A stretch of 64,000 nt of DNA, taken from Lachnospiraceae bacterium. GTDB lineage: Bacteria > Bacillota > Clostridia > Lachnospirales > Lachnospiraceae. This document shows positions 51,917 through 61,363 of this stretch, in pieces; position 1 is the stretch's first letter; each line of letters starts with the position of its first letter. Both the position numbers and the translations under genes were made by a program. The DNA lies in contig JAETRD010000018.1 of assembly GCA_021770345.1 (NCBI GenBank), positions 1 through 64,000 of the forward strand, in the 5' to 3' direction. The notes under the pieces are model-generated. The model was not told the origin of the DNA. It did not search any database and saw nothing but the letters and a program-made list of their open reading frames with translations.

Positions 51917-54900
51917 CTATCCCTCCCTGCGCCCGGACAGATAAATGCGCTCAATCTGACCTGCCGCGTTAAAGCCGCGCGTTAAGACAATCCGGCACGG
52001 CACCGCCTTTTTCCCGTCGCATTTCATCGGCATCTCAAACACCATATCATCCGCAAGCTCTTTTAACGCCGCCACCGACATTCTCGATACCCATCCTGCC
52101 TGCTCCGGCTCCGGAACATATTCCCGCAGAATGGCATCCAGCACAATCTCATAGCTCATCTGCTTTCCCACCAGCTCCGGGTGAAATACGTCCTGAAGCA
52201 TCACGATTGATTCCCTGTTCAGATTAATCTCCCAGCAGATATCCGTAAAATAGGCCTGGCACTTAAAAAGAGGGTGATTGTACCGGTGCAGCCCCGCCTC
52301 CTTCTCCTCTCTCGTCAGTCCGTAGTTATCCGTCCGCCGGGCTCTGCCGCCGTCGGTGTCCTGTTCCGGCGTGCGCTCACCGCCGAGCCACTTGTTCATC
52401 ACACGCAAAAACTGCGCGACGTCGAGCGGCTTTGCGATATGTTCGTTCATGCCGGCGCTCATCGACGCCCGGATATCGTCGGCAAACGCGTTTGCCGTCA
52501 TCGCAAAGATCGGTATCCGGGCCGCATCCGGCCTCGGCAGCGCACGAATTGCCCGCGCCGCATCGTACCCGTTCATGACCGGCATCTGGATATCCATCAG
52601 AATCACATCGTAACAGCCCGGCTGCGACGACGCCATTTTATCCACGGCCTCGCTGCCGTCCTTCGCCCACTCCACCTCAAATCCTGTCATGCCGAGAATT
52701 TCTATCGCAATCTCCGCATTCAGCTCGTTGTCCTCGGCGAGCAGTACCCGTTTTCCTTTAAAATCCTCTCTGGCCGTCGCATCGACCAGCGTCTCTATGT
52801 GTTCCGGCTCCTTATTTCCCAGAAGCTCCTCAAGCACACGAATCATTCGCGAGCGGAACAGCGGCTTTCCCAAAAACGCGCTGGCTCCCGCACTGCGCGC
52901 CTCAAGCTCTATGTCGGACCAGTCGCAGGCGGAGATAATGACGATCGGCATATCTTTTCCCACGATACGCCGGATTTCCCTTGTCACCGCAATCCCTTCC
53001 ATATCGGGCAGCTTCCAGTCGAGAAAGACCGCAAAGTAATCGTCGTGCTGCTCATGCCTGCTTTTAATCCGCTCGAGCGCCTCCGCGCCGCAGAGCACCC
53101 ATTCCCCGCGCACGCCAAGGTCGCCGAGAATCGCACAGCTTGTCTCGCAGGCAAGCCTGTCGTCGTCCACGACAAGCACATTCAAATCCATAAAATCCGG
53201 CATACACTCCGTATCTTCGCTCTGTAGTTTCAGAAAAACGGTGACGGTAAACTTCGTACCTTTCCCGAGACTGCTCTGCACCTGAATATCCCCGTTCATC
53301 ATCCGCACGATATTCCTTGTGATCGGCATTCCGAGCCCGGTGCCCTGGATTTTGGCGCTCTGGCTGTTGCCCGCTCTGACAAAGGGCTCAAACAGATGCG
53401 GCAGATACTCCTCCGACATACCGATTCCGTTGTCCTCAAACACAAACTCATAGCATCCGTGCCCCGGAATCACGGACGGTTTTTCCGAGATGGCGATTTT
53501 GATTTCACCGCCGTCCGGCGTATACTTAATCGCATTGGTCGTCAGATTTGTAAAAACCTGCTGGATGCGCAGGCTGTCCCCGATCACCTTCTCGTGACAG
53601 ACATCGCAGACCGTCACGTTCAGATTGTGGTGTTTTTCCTCTATCTGCGGCCGGGTCATCGTGATCAGATTGTCAATCAGATCCGGCAGATCAAATTCCT
53701 CCTCCGCCAAATCCACCTTCCCGGATTCTATTTTACTCATATCAAGCACTTCATTGATGAGCGCAAGCAGGTGACGGCTGGAGACCGTAATCTTTTTCAG
53801 GCAGTCCTCCACGCGCTCGCAGTCGTCCAAATGTGCGCCCGCGATTGCGGTCATCCCGATAATCGCGTTCATCGGCGTCCGGATGTCGTGGCTCATATTC
53901 GAAAGGAACTGTGTTTTCGCCGCATTCGCGCGGTCCGCGGACTCAAATGCGTCCTGCAGCGCCCGCCGCGACTGCAGCTCCCTCTCCTTCTGCTCGTTAA
54001 TCTGCCTTGAGGACCAGAGTACATGGCACAAATCCCCGTTTTCATACCGGTCCACGACGGTAAAAATCCCCTGACACCAGCCCATTTTCCGCGTCCGGTA
54101 CTCGATCGATAAACTGTCGCGGTTTTCCATGCGCTCCGAGAGATTCGACAGATTTAAAAAATCCGTCATCTCTTCCTTGTGCTCCTCCAACACCGCCGTC
54201 TCGACCCAAAGGCGGAATCCTTCCGACGCCACGCCCTGATTTGCCAGATATTCCTGCAGAAAATCCAGGCTCGTCACCTCTTTATAGGTATCATTTTTCA
54301 CGTCTATATAGTAGGTACAGAAATAAATGCCGCTCAGACTCCCGATAATATTAAACTTCTCCTGTTCCGCCGCGATATATTCCTGTTCCTTTTTCAGCGC
54401 CGCCTCAAGCGCCGCTTTCTGTTCCAGCTCTTTTTTCTTTGCCGCATCGATCTGCTGTATCACAAACAGCACGTCCACAAGGCTGCCCTTCTCGTCATAC
54501 AGCACCGGGATAAAGCTGCAGCGGCACCATCCGTATGTCTTCCCCCGAAATTCGTGACTGATCATCCGCTGTCCGAGCAGACGCTCCGTCAGATTATCCG
54601 TCCTGACAAATTCTACGATCTCCTCCATATATTCCGGCTGTACAATATTTCGCATAATCGCGGAAAAATGCTTCTCGATGGAACCGGTTGTCCCGATCAC
54701 GCTTCGCACGCTCTCTTCCGCCCCCAGCTCCACAAACTGGTCCGTCCCGAGGTGCAGCACATACAGCGACAGATAGATACGCGCCAGAGAATCGATGATC
54801 GACAGATAACGCTCCTGCTCTTTGTGAATCACCGTCTCGGCGATCACTCCGCCGAAGAGCCACGGAACCCCGCTCTCGTTTTTGACTGTCTGACCGATCG

Positions 54901-55216
54901 CATGGCACCAGTGATACTCGCCGCTCTTTCCCTCCAGTCGGCATGTGATGTCATAAACGCCTCTCCCCGTCACCGTGTTCCAGTACGTCTCCATCACAAA
55001 TGCCCGGTCTTCCGGGTGCAGACGCCCGATCCAGTCCTCCCGTTCCCCGGGGAATTCATCGCAGTCCTCATACCCCAACAACCCCTCCAGACTCTGGCTC
55101 CATGACGCTCTTGTCATCATTCCCGCCGCATCAATTTCCATAAACCATATACCGGATTTCACATGTTTCCCTGTGGAATTCGAATTTGCCCAGATTGAAT
55201 GTATGTGCTGCTTCAT
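51917..55216 (-). CDS. Hybrid sensor histidine kinase with three PAS-like, two receiver and a C-terminal PAS-like domain
   Basis: A 1099-residue soluble kinase without membrane segments. Three PAS-like sensor units fill the first 425 residues (about 15-135, 140-270, 285-420). HisKA follows (FLSNMSHDIRTPMNAIIG, His near 450), then the HATPase (NAIKYTPDGG, DNGIGMS, GTGLGM). Two receivers come next (Asp in FLDWKLPDMEG and in LMDIQMPVMNG). Instead of an HPt domain, the last 130 residues form an unassigned domain (ICWEINLNRESIVMLQDVFHP...) that resembles the PAS-like units. The ATG 55216 has AAGGAG. No cognate output regulator adjoins it. Confidence 0.9.
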   Translation of the reverse strand: MKQHIHSIWANSNSTGKHVKSGIWFMEIDAAGMMTRASWSQSLEGLLGYEDCDEFPGEREDWIGRLHPEDRAFVMETYWNTVTGRGVYDITCRLEGKSGEYHWCHAIGQTVKNESGVPWLFGGVIAETVIHKEQERYLSIIDSLARIYLSLYVLHLGTDQFVELGAEESVRSVIGTTGSIEKHFSAIMRNIVQPEYMEEIVEFVRTDNLTERLLGQRMISHEFRGKTYGWCRCSFIPVLYDEKGSLVDVLFVIQQIDAAKKKELEQKAALEAALKKEQEYIAAEQEKFNIIGSLSGIYFCTYYIDVKNDTYKEVTSLDFLQEYLANQGVASEGFRLWVETAVLEEHKEEMTDFLNLSNLSERMENRDSLSIEYRTRKMGWCQGIFTVVDRYENGDLCHVLWSSRQINEQKERELQSRRALQDAFESADRANAAKTQFLSNMSHDIRTPMNAIIGMTAIAGAHLDDCERVEDCLKKITVSSRHLLALINEVLDMSKIESGKVDLAEEEFDLPDLIDNLITMTRPQIEEKHHNLNVTVCDVCHEKVIGDSLRIQQVFTNLTTNAIKYTPDGGEIKIAISEKPSVIPGHGCYEFVFEDNGIGMSEEYLPHLFEPFVRAGNSQSAKIQGTGLGMPITRNIVRMMNGDIQVQSSLGKGTKFTVTVFLKLQSEDTECMPDFMDLNVLVVDDDRLACETSCAILGDLGVRGEWVLCGAEALERIKSRHEQHDDYFAVFLDWKLPDMEGIAVTREIRRIVGKDMPIVIISACDWSDIELEARSAGASAFLGKPLFRSRMIRVLEELLGNKEPEHIETLVDATAREDFKGKRVLLAEDNELNAEIAIEILGMTGFEVEWAKDGSEAVDKMASSQPGCYDVILMDIQMPVMNGYDAARAIRALPRPDAARIPIFAMTANAFADDIRASMSAGMNEHIAKPLDVAQFLRVMNKWLGGERTPEQDTDGGRARRTDNYGLTREEKEAGLHRYNHPLFKCQAYFTDICWEINLNRESIVMLQDVFHPELVGKQMSYEIVLDAILREYVPEPEQAGWVSRMSVAALKELADDMVFEMPMKCDGKKAVPCRIVLTRGFNAAGQIERIYLSGRREG

Positions 55217-55233
55217 CCCCGCTTCTCCTTTTC

Positions 55234-55438
55234 GAAGTATTCGTGTATCAGCGGAATTATTGTTCCGTATACTTCGCTGCTTTCACAACACATCGCAAGT
55301 TCGCAGTGCATCTTATGCACGCGAACTTGTAATGGCTCACGTCAGTGAGACTATTATACCATATCCGCGTTGCGGATATGCTGTCGCGTGGGCGACCGAT
55401 GGCCATCCGGCCGGTATAATGTCTGTCGACATTATACC
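55234..55438. repeat. Dense palindromic element of five hairpins
   Basis: In the 320-base gap between the hybrid kinase and the split regulator several inverted repeats follow each other. They are: 55234-55241 with 55269-55276; 55296-55311 with 55315-55329 (nine plus six base pairs, one bulge); 55336-55340 with 55345-55349; 55360-55368 with 55372-55380 (perfect, loop GTT); and 55413-55423 with 55428-55438 (perfect 11 base pairs, loop TGTC). The motif TTATACCATAT occurs at the ends of two units (near 55354 and 55432). It looks like a composite of REP-type repeats or a structured RNA. No ORF in it is credible. Confidence 0.7.
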
Positions 55439-55537
55439 ATATAATTCCTCCGCAGGATACACTTAATGTCCGCAAAATAAAGAGAAAACGAACTACATCC
55501 ATAGGTATTCCGTCTTTCGGGCTCAAAACTGCTTTCT

Positions 55538-56976
55538 CTATGAATAATCCCGATTCTTCCGGTACTCGGTGGGCGATACACCACAGGTGCTCTTAAATGT
55601 CTTCATGAAATGTTTCTCATTTTCATATCCTACGCGTCTGCCGATTTCCGCAACCCTGAGGTCCGTCTCCGCGAGCAGCCGCTTTGCCTCTTTCATTCGT
55701 ATATCGCGCAGATAGTTCACGAAATTGCAGCCGGTATACCGCTTAAACTCATACGAAAACAGGGAATAATTCATCGATATCATATTTGACACCACCGCCA
55801 TATTCAAATCCTGGCTATAGTTTTCTTTGATGTACTCCACCGCCTTTTGTATCTTATGTTTATTTCTGTAATCCTCAAATTCCATATGTATCCTGCCGTG
55901 AAACTCCCGCATCCAGGCGGTCATGTCCGCGGCAAACGCATCTATCGTTGGCCAGGAAAAGACATTCGCAAACCCTGCAAGCCTCTCATTGTCCACCTCC
56001 AGCACATTCTGATACGTCGACCAGATGCCATCCGTCAGGATCCCGACATTTTCCGCAAAAGAGTCCACGCTCGCCTGCCCCCGCTTTACCTCCCAGACAA
56101 TCCCTTCAAAAATACGGCAGGCCTCCTCAAACTTATCCGTCGCAAGCATCTGCACAATCTGGTGGATCCGGTTGGTGTCTATCGGCAGATACCCCCCCCA
56201 GGCATTTTCGGCGTATAGGCTGTGATGCCCTTCCCCCTGCCAAACGCCTCCCGCCTCGCGGCCCGGCTCTCCAGATACGCCTGCTTTAGCTCCCGCAGCC
56301 CCTGATGCGGCAGGCTCTCGCCTGCGGAACTGCCCTTTAGGACGTCCGCGCAAAGCTGCCCTTTCTTTTCCTCCTCCACAATAAAAATCTGCTGTCCCGC
56401 AAGCTCTTCCAGACAAATATAGTCACCGGTGCCTTTCTCACCTTTTTCTCTGCAGTACACGACATAAGGGTCCGCGTAAAACAATCTGCCGAACTGGCCC
56501 GTCATCGCGGCGAGTTCCTTTTCATCGACATTCTCCTGCAGCATAAAATACTTTAGCTGCCTGTGACTGATACTTCGGATTTCCTCGTCTTTCTGCTGAT
56601 TTTCTTCGATCTCGCGGTTAAATTTCTCTAAAATCTCCCGCACCTTATCCCTGTCCACCGGCTTTAAGAGATACTCTCTTACCCCCTGGCGCATCATCTC
56701 CACAGCATAGGAAAAATCGTCATACCCGCTGACCGCAACCGTGAGCGGGACATGTTCGCACTCCTGCATCGCCTGCACCAGCGCAATTCCGTCCATTTTG
56801 GGCATACGGATATCCGTAAACATCACGTCGATTTTCTGCTCCTTTAATATCTCAAGCGCCATCTGGCCGTTGCTGCACTCCATGATAACCTCCACCGGAA
56901 CTCCGCTCCGCTGTACCATGGCCTTCATCCCCTGCCGTATCATTTTCTCATCTTCCACAATCAATACTGTCTTCAT
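55538..56976 (-). pseudogene. YesN-type AraC response regulator, split by a frameshift in a G8 tract
   Basis: The first frame (56976 to 56179) encodes a receiver domain (VEDEKMIRQGM, Asp in VMFTDIRMPKMDG, Lys in LLKPV) and a linker to ITAYTPKMPGGG, then stops. The second frame, open from 56416, continues as GYLPIDTNRIHQIVQML and ends in a normal AraC DNA-binding domain (LRVAEIGRRVGYENEKHFMKTFKSTCG) at 55538. The change falls in eight consecutive G on the minus strand (C8 at 56192-56199). Nine G would restore one 480-residue protein. It may be a true frameshift, a phase-variable tract or a sequencing error. It overlaps the kinase gene by four bases and is the natural partner of that kinase. 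Confidence 0.85.
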
Positions 56977-58781
56977 ATTTCCTCTCCCCGGGTTTCTGAA
57001 ATTTCGTGCCGTTTCGGTATTCTTACAATGACCTTTGTGTAACAGCCCAGACGCGAGGCAACCTCAATGCCGTACTCCTCGCCAAAATTCATGTGTATAC
57101 GGTCCTGGACATTCTTAAGTCCGATCCCGTTTCCTGAACTGCCTCCGGCTGAAATCTCGCCGGTAATCCTGCCGTACAGCTTCCGTACCTCTTCCTCGGT
57201 CATACCCTTTCCCGCATCCGTAATCTCTATCGCGCAGTCCGTCCCGGATATGCTTCCCTTGATATAGATCGTCGTATCCTCTGCGAGCTGCTCGATTCCA
57301 TGGTAAATCGCATTTTCCACAATCGGCTGCAAAGACATTTTCGGTATCTCCTGGATCATCACTTCTTCGGGGACATTCAATGACAGAAAAATCTCATAGT
57401 CAAACCGCAGATTGATAAGCGCCAGATAATTTCTGATATACTCGATCTCTTCGCGCACCGTCACATTCCCGGACACCCATTTCATGCTGTAGCGCAGCAG
57501 ACGCCCCAGCGCCGTGACGGCGTCCGAGATCTCGTATTTTTCCTCGATCTCGGCCATCATTTTTATCGACTCCAGCACATTATAGATAAAGTGCGCGTTA
57601 ATCTGATTCTGCAGCGCCCGGATCTCGGAATCCTTCGCCAGAAGCTCCCGTTTTAAATTGTCTTCCATCAGCTGACGGATACGCTCCATCATTTTATTGA
57701 TCTGGGCGCCGAGCTCTCCCATCTCATCCTTACCGCAGTCCTCGATCACGACATCCAGATTCCCGTTTTGTATCTCCCGGATGGAGGCGATAATCTCGTA
57801 AAACTTGCGCAGAACGCCTTTTACGATCCGGTTAATCAGAAATGCCAGCGCCACCAGCAACGGCGCCATCACAGCAACAAAAAGATCCCGCATGCGAAAG
57901 ACCTCTCCCACAGCCTCCGTGATCGTCTGCACGCAGACAAGCGTACCGCTTAATTCCTTTACCGGCATATGGCCGACAATCAGTTTCTCCCCGTCAATTT
58001 CCGTATAGTAGGTATCCGCATTCCCGGAAGCTTCGCTCTGCGCCAGAATAATATCCATAAGTTCCGCTGCACGCGCGCTCCCGCTGCCGTCATAGCGCTT
58101 TCCCTTCTCGTCGATAAAGCAGCTGAACATACCGTCTTCCTGTTCATACAGACCCGGAAACATGGTCTCCATCTCCATCGCGACTTCCAGCGTCCCAATC
58201 ATTCCGTTTTCCACATCGGTCATCACTGTCACAAAAGACAGAATCGATTTTTGCTGCCTGGAACCGTTTCCCTCAAAAATCTGATCCGTATAATCAAATT
58301 TCCACCCTTCGGACGCGTCCTTCGCCCACGCAAGCTTTTCCATCCGGGACCGCCGGAACAGAATCGGCATCATCTCCTGCATCGTATCACTGTCTGCATA
58401 TACCCGCACCTGATACAGATAGGGATTGTTGTTCACCACCCGCTGCAGGGATGCAATATCCCTGTTATAAAACGAGATCAGCTCCTCCGTCGGGATATCC
58501 TCCCCCGCTTTCGTCCGGTTCAGGAAATGATTCACCCCCGTGTCGTTCCGGAAAATCTGTGTGGACATATTGACGGATTCCACATTTTTCAGGATCTGCC
58601 CGTAATTCTTTTCCATCTTATATTCCATGGACGCTCTCTGCTGTTCGACGACATTTTGCTCCATATTGTAAAACAAAATCCCGGAAAGCACCGCCATACA
58701 TACCGCGACAAAGAGAATGATAATTCCGGTAAATTTTGTATTCAGTTTCATTCCCCGAAAACATTCGATTATCTTTTTCAT
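56973..58781 (-). CDS. YesM-type sensor histidine kinase
   Basis: A 602-residue kinase with an N-terminal helix (about 18-40), an extracytoplasmic sensor of about 250 residues, a second helix (about 295-315), a HAMP domain and the His_kinase/GHKL unit. The acceptor segment is QINAHFIYNVLESI; the usual Pro before His-Phe is Ala here. The G-box GNGIGLKNVQDR is intact. It lies between a lipoprotein solute-binding gene and the regulator gene, one base after the former stops. Confidence 0.92.
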   Translation of the reverse strand: MKKIIECFRGMKLNTKFTGIIILFVAVCMAVLSGILFYNMEQNVVEQQRASMEYKMEKNYGQILKNVESVNMSTQIFRNDTGVNHFLNRTKAGEDIPTEELISFYNRDIASLQRVVNNNPYLYQVRVYADSDTMQEMMPILFRRSRMEKLAWAKDASEGWKFDYTDQIFEGNGSRQQKSILSFVTVMTDVENGMIGTLEVAMEMETMFPGLYEQEDGMFSCFIDEKGKRYDGSGSARAAELMDIILAQSEASGNADTYYTEIDGEKLIVGHMPVKELSGTLVCVQTITEAVGEVFRMRDLFVAVMAPLLVALAFLINRIVKGVLRKFYEIIASIREIQNGNLDVVIEDCGKDEMGELGAQINKMMERIRQLMEDNLKRELLAKDSEIRALQNQINAHFIYNVLESIKMMAEIEEKYEISDAVTALGRLLRYSMKWVSGNVTVREEIEYIRNYLALINLRFDYEIFLSLNVPEEVMIQEIPKMSLQPIVENAIYHGIEQLAEDTTIYIKGSISGTDCAIEITDAGKGMTEEEVRKLYGRITGEISAGGSSGNGIGLKNVQDRIHMNFGEEYGIEVASRLGCYTKVIVRIPKRHEISETRGEEI

Positions 58782-58782
58782 C

Positions 58783-60378
58783 CTACTCTAATCCCAGCCG
58801 TTCCTTCGCCTCATTCACCTGTCTCGTGCTCGCTTCCATTACAAGAGAAAATCCCAGCTCTTCGCGCTTCTTCACATACGCCGCAAGCACGGCGTCAAAC
58901 TCCTCCTCAGAGGATGCTAAAAGCAGCTTCGGCAGCGTCTCTCCCCATGCCTCCTTGATCTTCTTGTCCGCATTCCCCTCTTTCGTATTCGCGTCAAAAC
59001 TGATCTCGTACTGACCGACATAGCTTGTATACGGCACCGTCCATTTCTCCATTTCCGCAACGGGATTCTCCCCGTCGCCGTCCCATTTCCACTGCATCTG
59101 CATCACATTGTCCTGAAACATCCAGTAGGCGTTGTCCGCCCCGTAAATCCTGTTATACTCTGCCCTGTCGCTCTCAAGCAGTTCCCGCACCTCATCCTTT
59201 ATCACGATTTTCCCGTCTTTCTCATCATAGGTCTTGCCCTCCACGCCAAGATAGGTCAGTTTCTGCCCTTCCTCGCTGACCAGATAGGTCACAAGCCCGA
59301 TTGCTTTCTGCGGGTCTTTGCAGTTTTTTGAAATAAATGTCACTGTCCAGCCGTTAATCCCGGCTCCCATCAGCACCGGGTCGTCCCCCGCGCTGTTTTT
59401 CGGACCGTCGACCGCAATATAAATACGCTCCGGATGCTCTGCGTACAGTTCCCTCTCCAGATCCGCAATGTCCGTCCTCTGGTACAGCATACAAAAATAC
59501 TGCCCGCGCGCTATTTTTTCCTCCATCTGCGTCCTCTGGTCGATAAAAATATCGTTTTTCAGATACCCTTCGCTGCCCAGCTCCCGGAACATTTTCAGCC
59601 AGCGGATATATTCCGGATCCGTGTAACGGTCATAATAAGCCCCGTCTTTCTCATAAGGCACTGCAAGGAAATTTTGCAGGTGCTGGCCGAACGAGTCGCA
59701 TCCCGTATCCGTGAAAACATGGCTTCCCACCGGTATCAGCGGATATCCGTCCACCTCGGGAAACTGCTCCGCGGCCGCCCTCACCGCCGCCGCAAATCCC
59801 TCCGGCGTCGTCATATCCGGGCTTCCGATCGCCTCATAGATATCCTTCCGCACCAGAAACGTCTGGTTCGACCCGATGTCATCATGCGTCTCGTAATCCT
59901 CCGGCGTATAGGTGGAGTTGGGATAACAGTAGATGTTGCCGTCCTCCCTCTGATACCAGTTTACAACCGCCTCATCCGTCACCTCCCAGAAATAAGGTTC
60001 GTATTCGTCCGCAAGCTCGTTTAGCGCATACACCATGTCTTTTTCGATCATCGCGTCCACCTGCGGCTCCCACCAGCCGAGCGTGATTAAATCCGGCAGC
60101 GTGTCGGCCGAAATTAAAGAATTTAAAAGCTCCGCCTCATTGCCGGTGGGTGTGACAAACCGGATATTGACGCCGGTTTGCTCCGTAATCTCTTTTGATA
60201 CCAGATTTTCTCCGAAGCCGGTATTGTACCAGGAATAATTGATATACCATTCCAGCGTAACCGGCTCTTCTTTTGCTTCGGTTCCCGCCTCGGATGTCTC
60301 CTCGCCGCCGCATGCGCAGATTGTCAACGCCGCAAGCAGCACTGCAGCGTATCCAATATAGTTTCTCCGGTTCCCCAT
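58783..60378 (-). CDS. Extracellular solute-binding lipoprotein linked to the YesM kinase
   Basis: A 531-residue sugar-type binding protein with a lipoprotein signal (LAALTICACGGEE, lipid Cys near 25). Its length and segments (GVNIRFVTPTGNEAELLNSLI, LPDLITLGWWEPQVD) are like the large LplA/YtcQ-type proteins, unlike the 474-residue binding protein at 62382. ATG 60378 is chosen because AAAGGG lies nine bases before it. It is separated from the permease genes by a terminator and is contiguous with yesM/yesN-type genes. It may serve as the sensory partner of the kinase (inferred). Confidence 0.88.
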   Translation of the reverse strand: MGNRRNYIGYAAVLLAALTICACGGEETSEAGTEAKEEPVTLEWYINYSWYNTGFGENLVSKEITEQTGVNIRFVTPTGNEAELLNSLISADTLPDLITLGWWEPQVDAMIEKDMVYALNELADEYEPYFWEVTDEAVVNWYQREDGNIYCYPNSTYTPEDYETHDDIGSNQTFLVRKDIYEAIGSPDMTTPEGFAAAVRAAAEQFPEVDGYPLIPVGSHVFTDTGCDSFGQHLQNFLAVPYEKDGAYYDRYTDPEYIRWLKMFRELGSEGYLKNDIFIDQRTQMEEKIARGQYFCMLYQRTDIADLERELYAEHPERIYIAVDGPKNSAGDDPVLMGAGINGWTVTFISKNCKDPQKAIGLVTYLVSEEGQKLTYLGVEGKTYDEKDGKIVIKDEVRELLESDRAEYNRIYGADNAYWMFQDNVMQMQWKWDGDGENPVAEMEKWTVPYTSYVGQYEISFDANTKEGNADKKIKEAWGETLPKLLLASSEEEFDAVLAAYVKKREELGFSLVMEASTRQVNEAKERLGLE

Positions 60379-60488
60379 ATCGTCCATCCCTTTCCAGATT
60401 CCGTTTTCCATGCCATGACGCAGCAACATTGTAATATAAATATATCAAAAATCCAGGTACGGCGCAAACCCGTATAAATGTACGCTGC

Positions 60489-60513
60489 AAAAAGGCCCCA
60501 AAAAAGGAGCCTT
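60489..60513 (-). terminator. Rho-independent terminator after the MalG-type permease
   Basis: Stem AAGGCTCC / GGGGCCTT (one mismatch) on the minus strand (60506-60513 with 60492-60499), loop of six T, followed by TTTTTG. It splits the cluster into transporter and binding-protein/two-component parts. Confidence 0.7.
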
Positions 60514-60521
60514 CCCGCATC

Positions 60522-61358
60522 TTATTCTTTTACCGCGCCCGCCGAGATACTGCTGATGATGTATTTTGAGAAAAATGCAAACACCAGAAGAATCGGTATC
60601 ACGGAGATTGCGACCGCCAGATAAATCGCGCCCTGATTGGAATTGATATCCGTGGAAGCCCGAAGGGTCGCCATCATGACCGGCAGTGTGAATTTTTCAT
60701 TTTTATTTAAGATGATCATCGGGAGAAGATAGTTGTTCCAGCTTCCGATAAATGCCATGATGGCCATCGTCGCGATACCCGGAGACATCACGGGAATCAC
60801 GATTCTGTGAAAGGAGTATAACTCCCCTGCCCCGTCGATGCGCGCCGCCTCGATCAGGGACGGCGGCAATACCGACAGCACATACTGTCTTAAGAAGAAC
60901 ACCGTTCCGGGCGCCGCAATCGCGGGAATGATCAGCGGTATGTAGGAATTCACCAGATGAAGCTTTGTACACAGGTTATAAAAACCAATCAGTCCGAGCT
61001 GTCCCGGTATCATCATAAATACCAGAATGGTCCCGAATATCAGCTTATTTCCCTTAAACTTATACATCGCAAGCCCATAAGCCGTCATCGCGGAGAAATA
61101 CGCCGTCAGAAATGTTGCCGGAAGCGCCACAATCAGGCTGTTTAACATCCCCTTAAGCAGATTGAAATACTCAGATACCGTGTGCCAGTTTTCACTCAGA
61201 TATGTGCTCGGAATCAACGTGAAGGATGTCACAATTTCCGAACCGCTCCTCGTCGCGTTGACCATCATCAAAAGAAACGGCAGCAGGCAGGTCAGCCCCA
61301 ACAGTATCAGAATCAGATACAGAATACTTTTCTTTATTTTGTAACCGATCGTATTCAT
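60522..61358 (-). CDS. Carbohydrate ABC transporter permease, MalG family
   Basis: A 278-residue permease with six helices and the EAA loop (LIEAARIDGAGELYSFHRIVIPVMSPG, about 165-190). The start MNTIGYKIKKSILYLILILLG is CUT1-like. It begins five bases after the MalF-type gene ends. No ATPase gene is in the cluster, as is usual in Firmicutes where a shared MsmX-type ATPase serves many permeases. Confidence 0.93.
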   Translation of the reverse strand: MNTIGYKIKKSILYLILILLGLTCLLPFLLMMVNATRSGSEIVTSFTLIPSTYLSENWHTVSEYFNLLKGMLNSLIVALPATFLTAYFSAMTAYGLAMYKFKGNKLIFGTILVFMMIPGQLGLIGFYNLCTKLHLVNSYIPLIIPAIAAPGTVFFLRQYVLSVLPPSLIEAARIDGAGELYSFHRIVIPVMSPGIATMAIMAFIGSWNNYLLPMIILNKNEKFTLPVMMATLRASTDINSNQGAIYLAVAISVIPILLVFAFFSKYIISSISAGAVKE

Positions 61359-61363
61359 AACCT

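Noticed and set aside
54179-55105. 308-residue plus-strand open frame
   Set aside because: Antisense to the hybrid kinase, whose domains are clear; no ribosome site.
55257-55526. 89-residue minus-strand open frame
   Set aside because: It translates the hairpin block; no ribosome site and no protein-like pattern.
57969-58958. 329-residue plus-strand open frame
   Set aside because: Antisense to the YesM kinase and binding-protein genes; composition is typical of a shadow frame.
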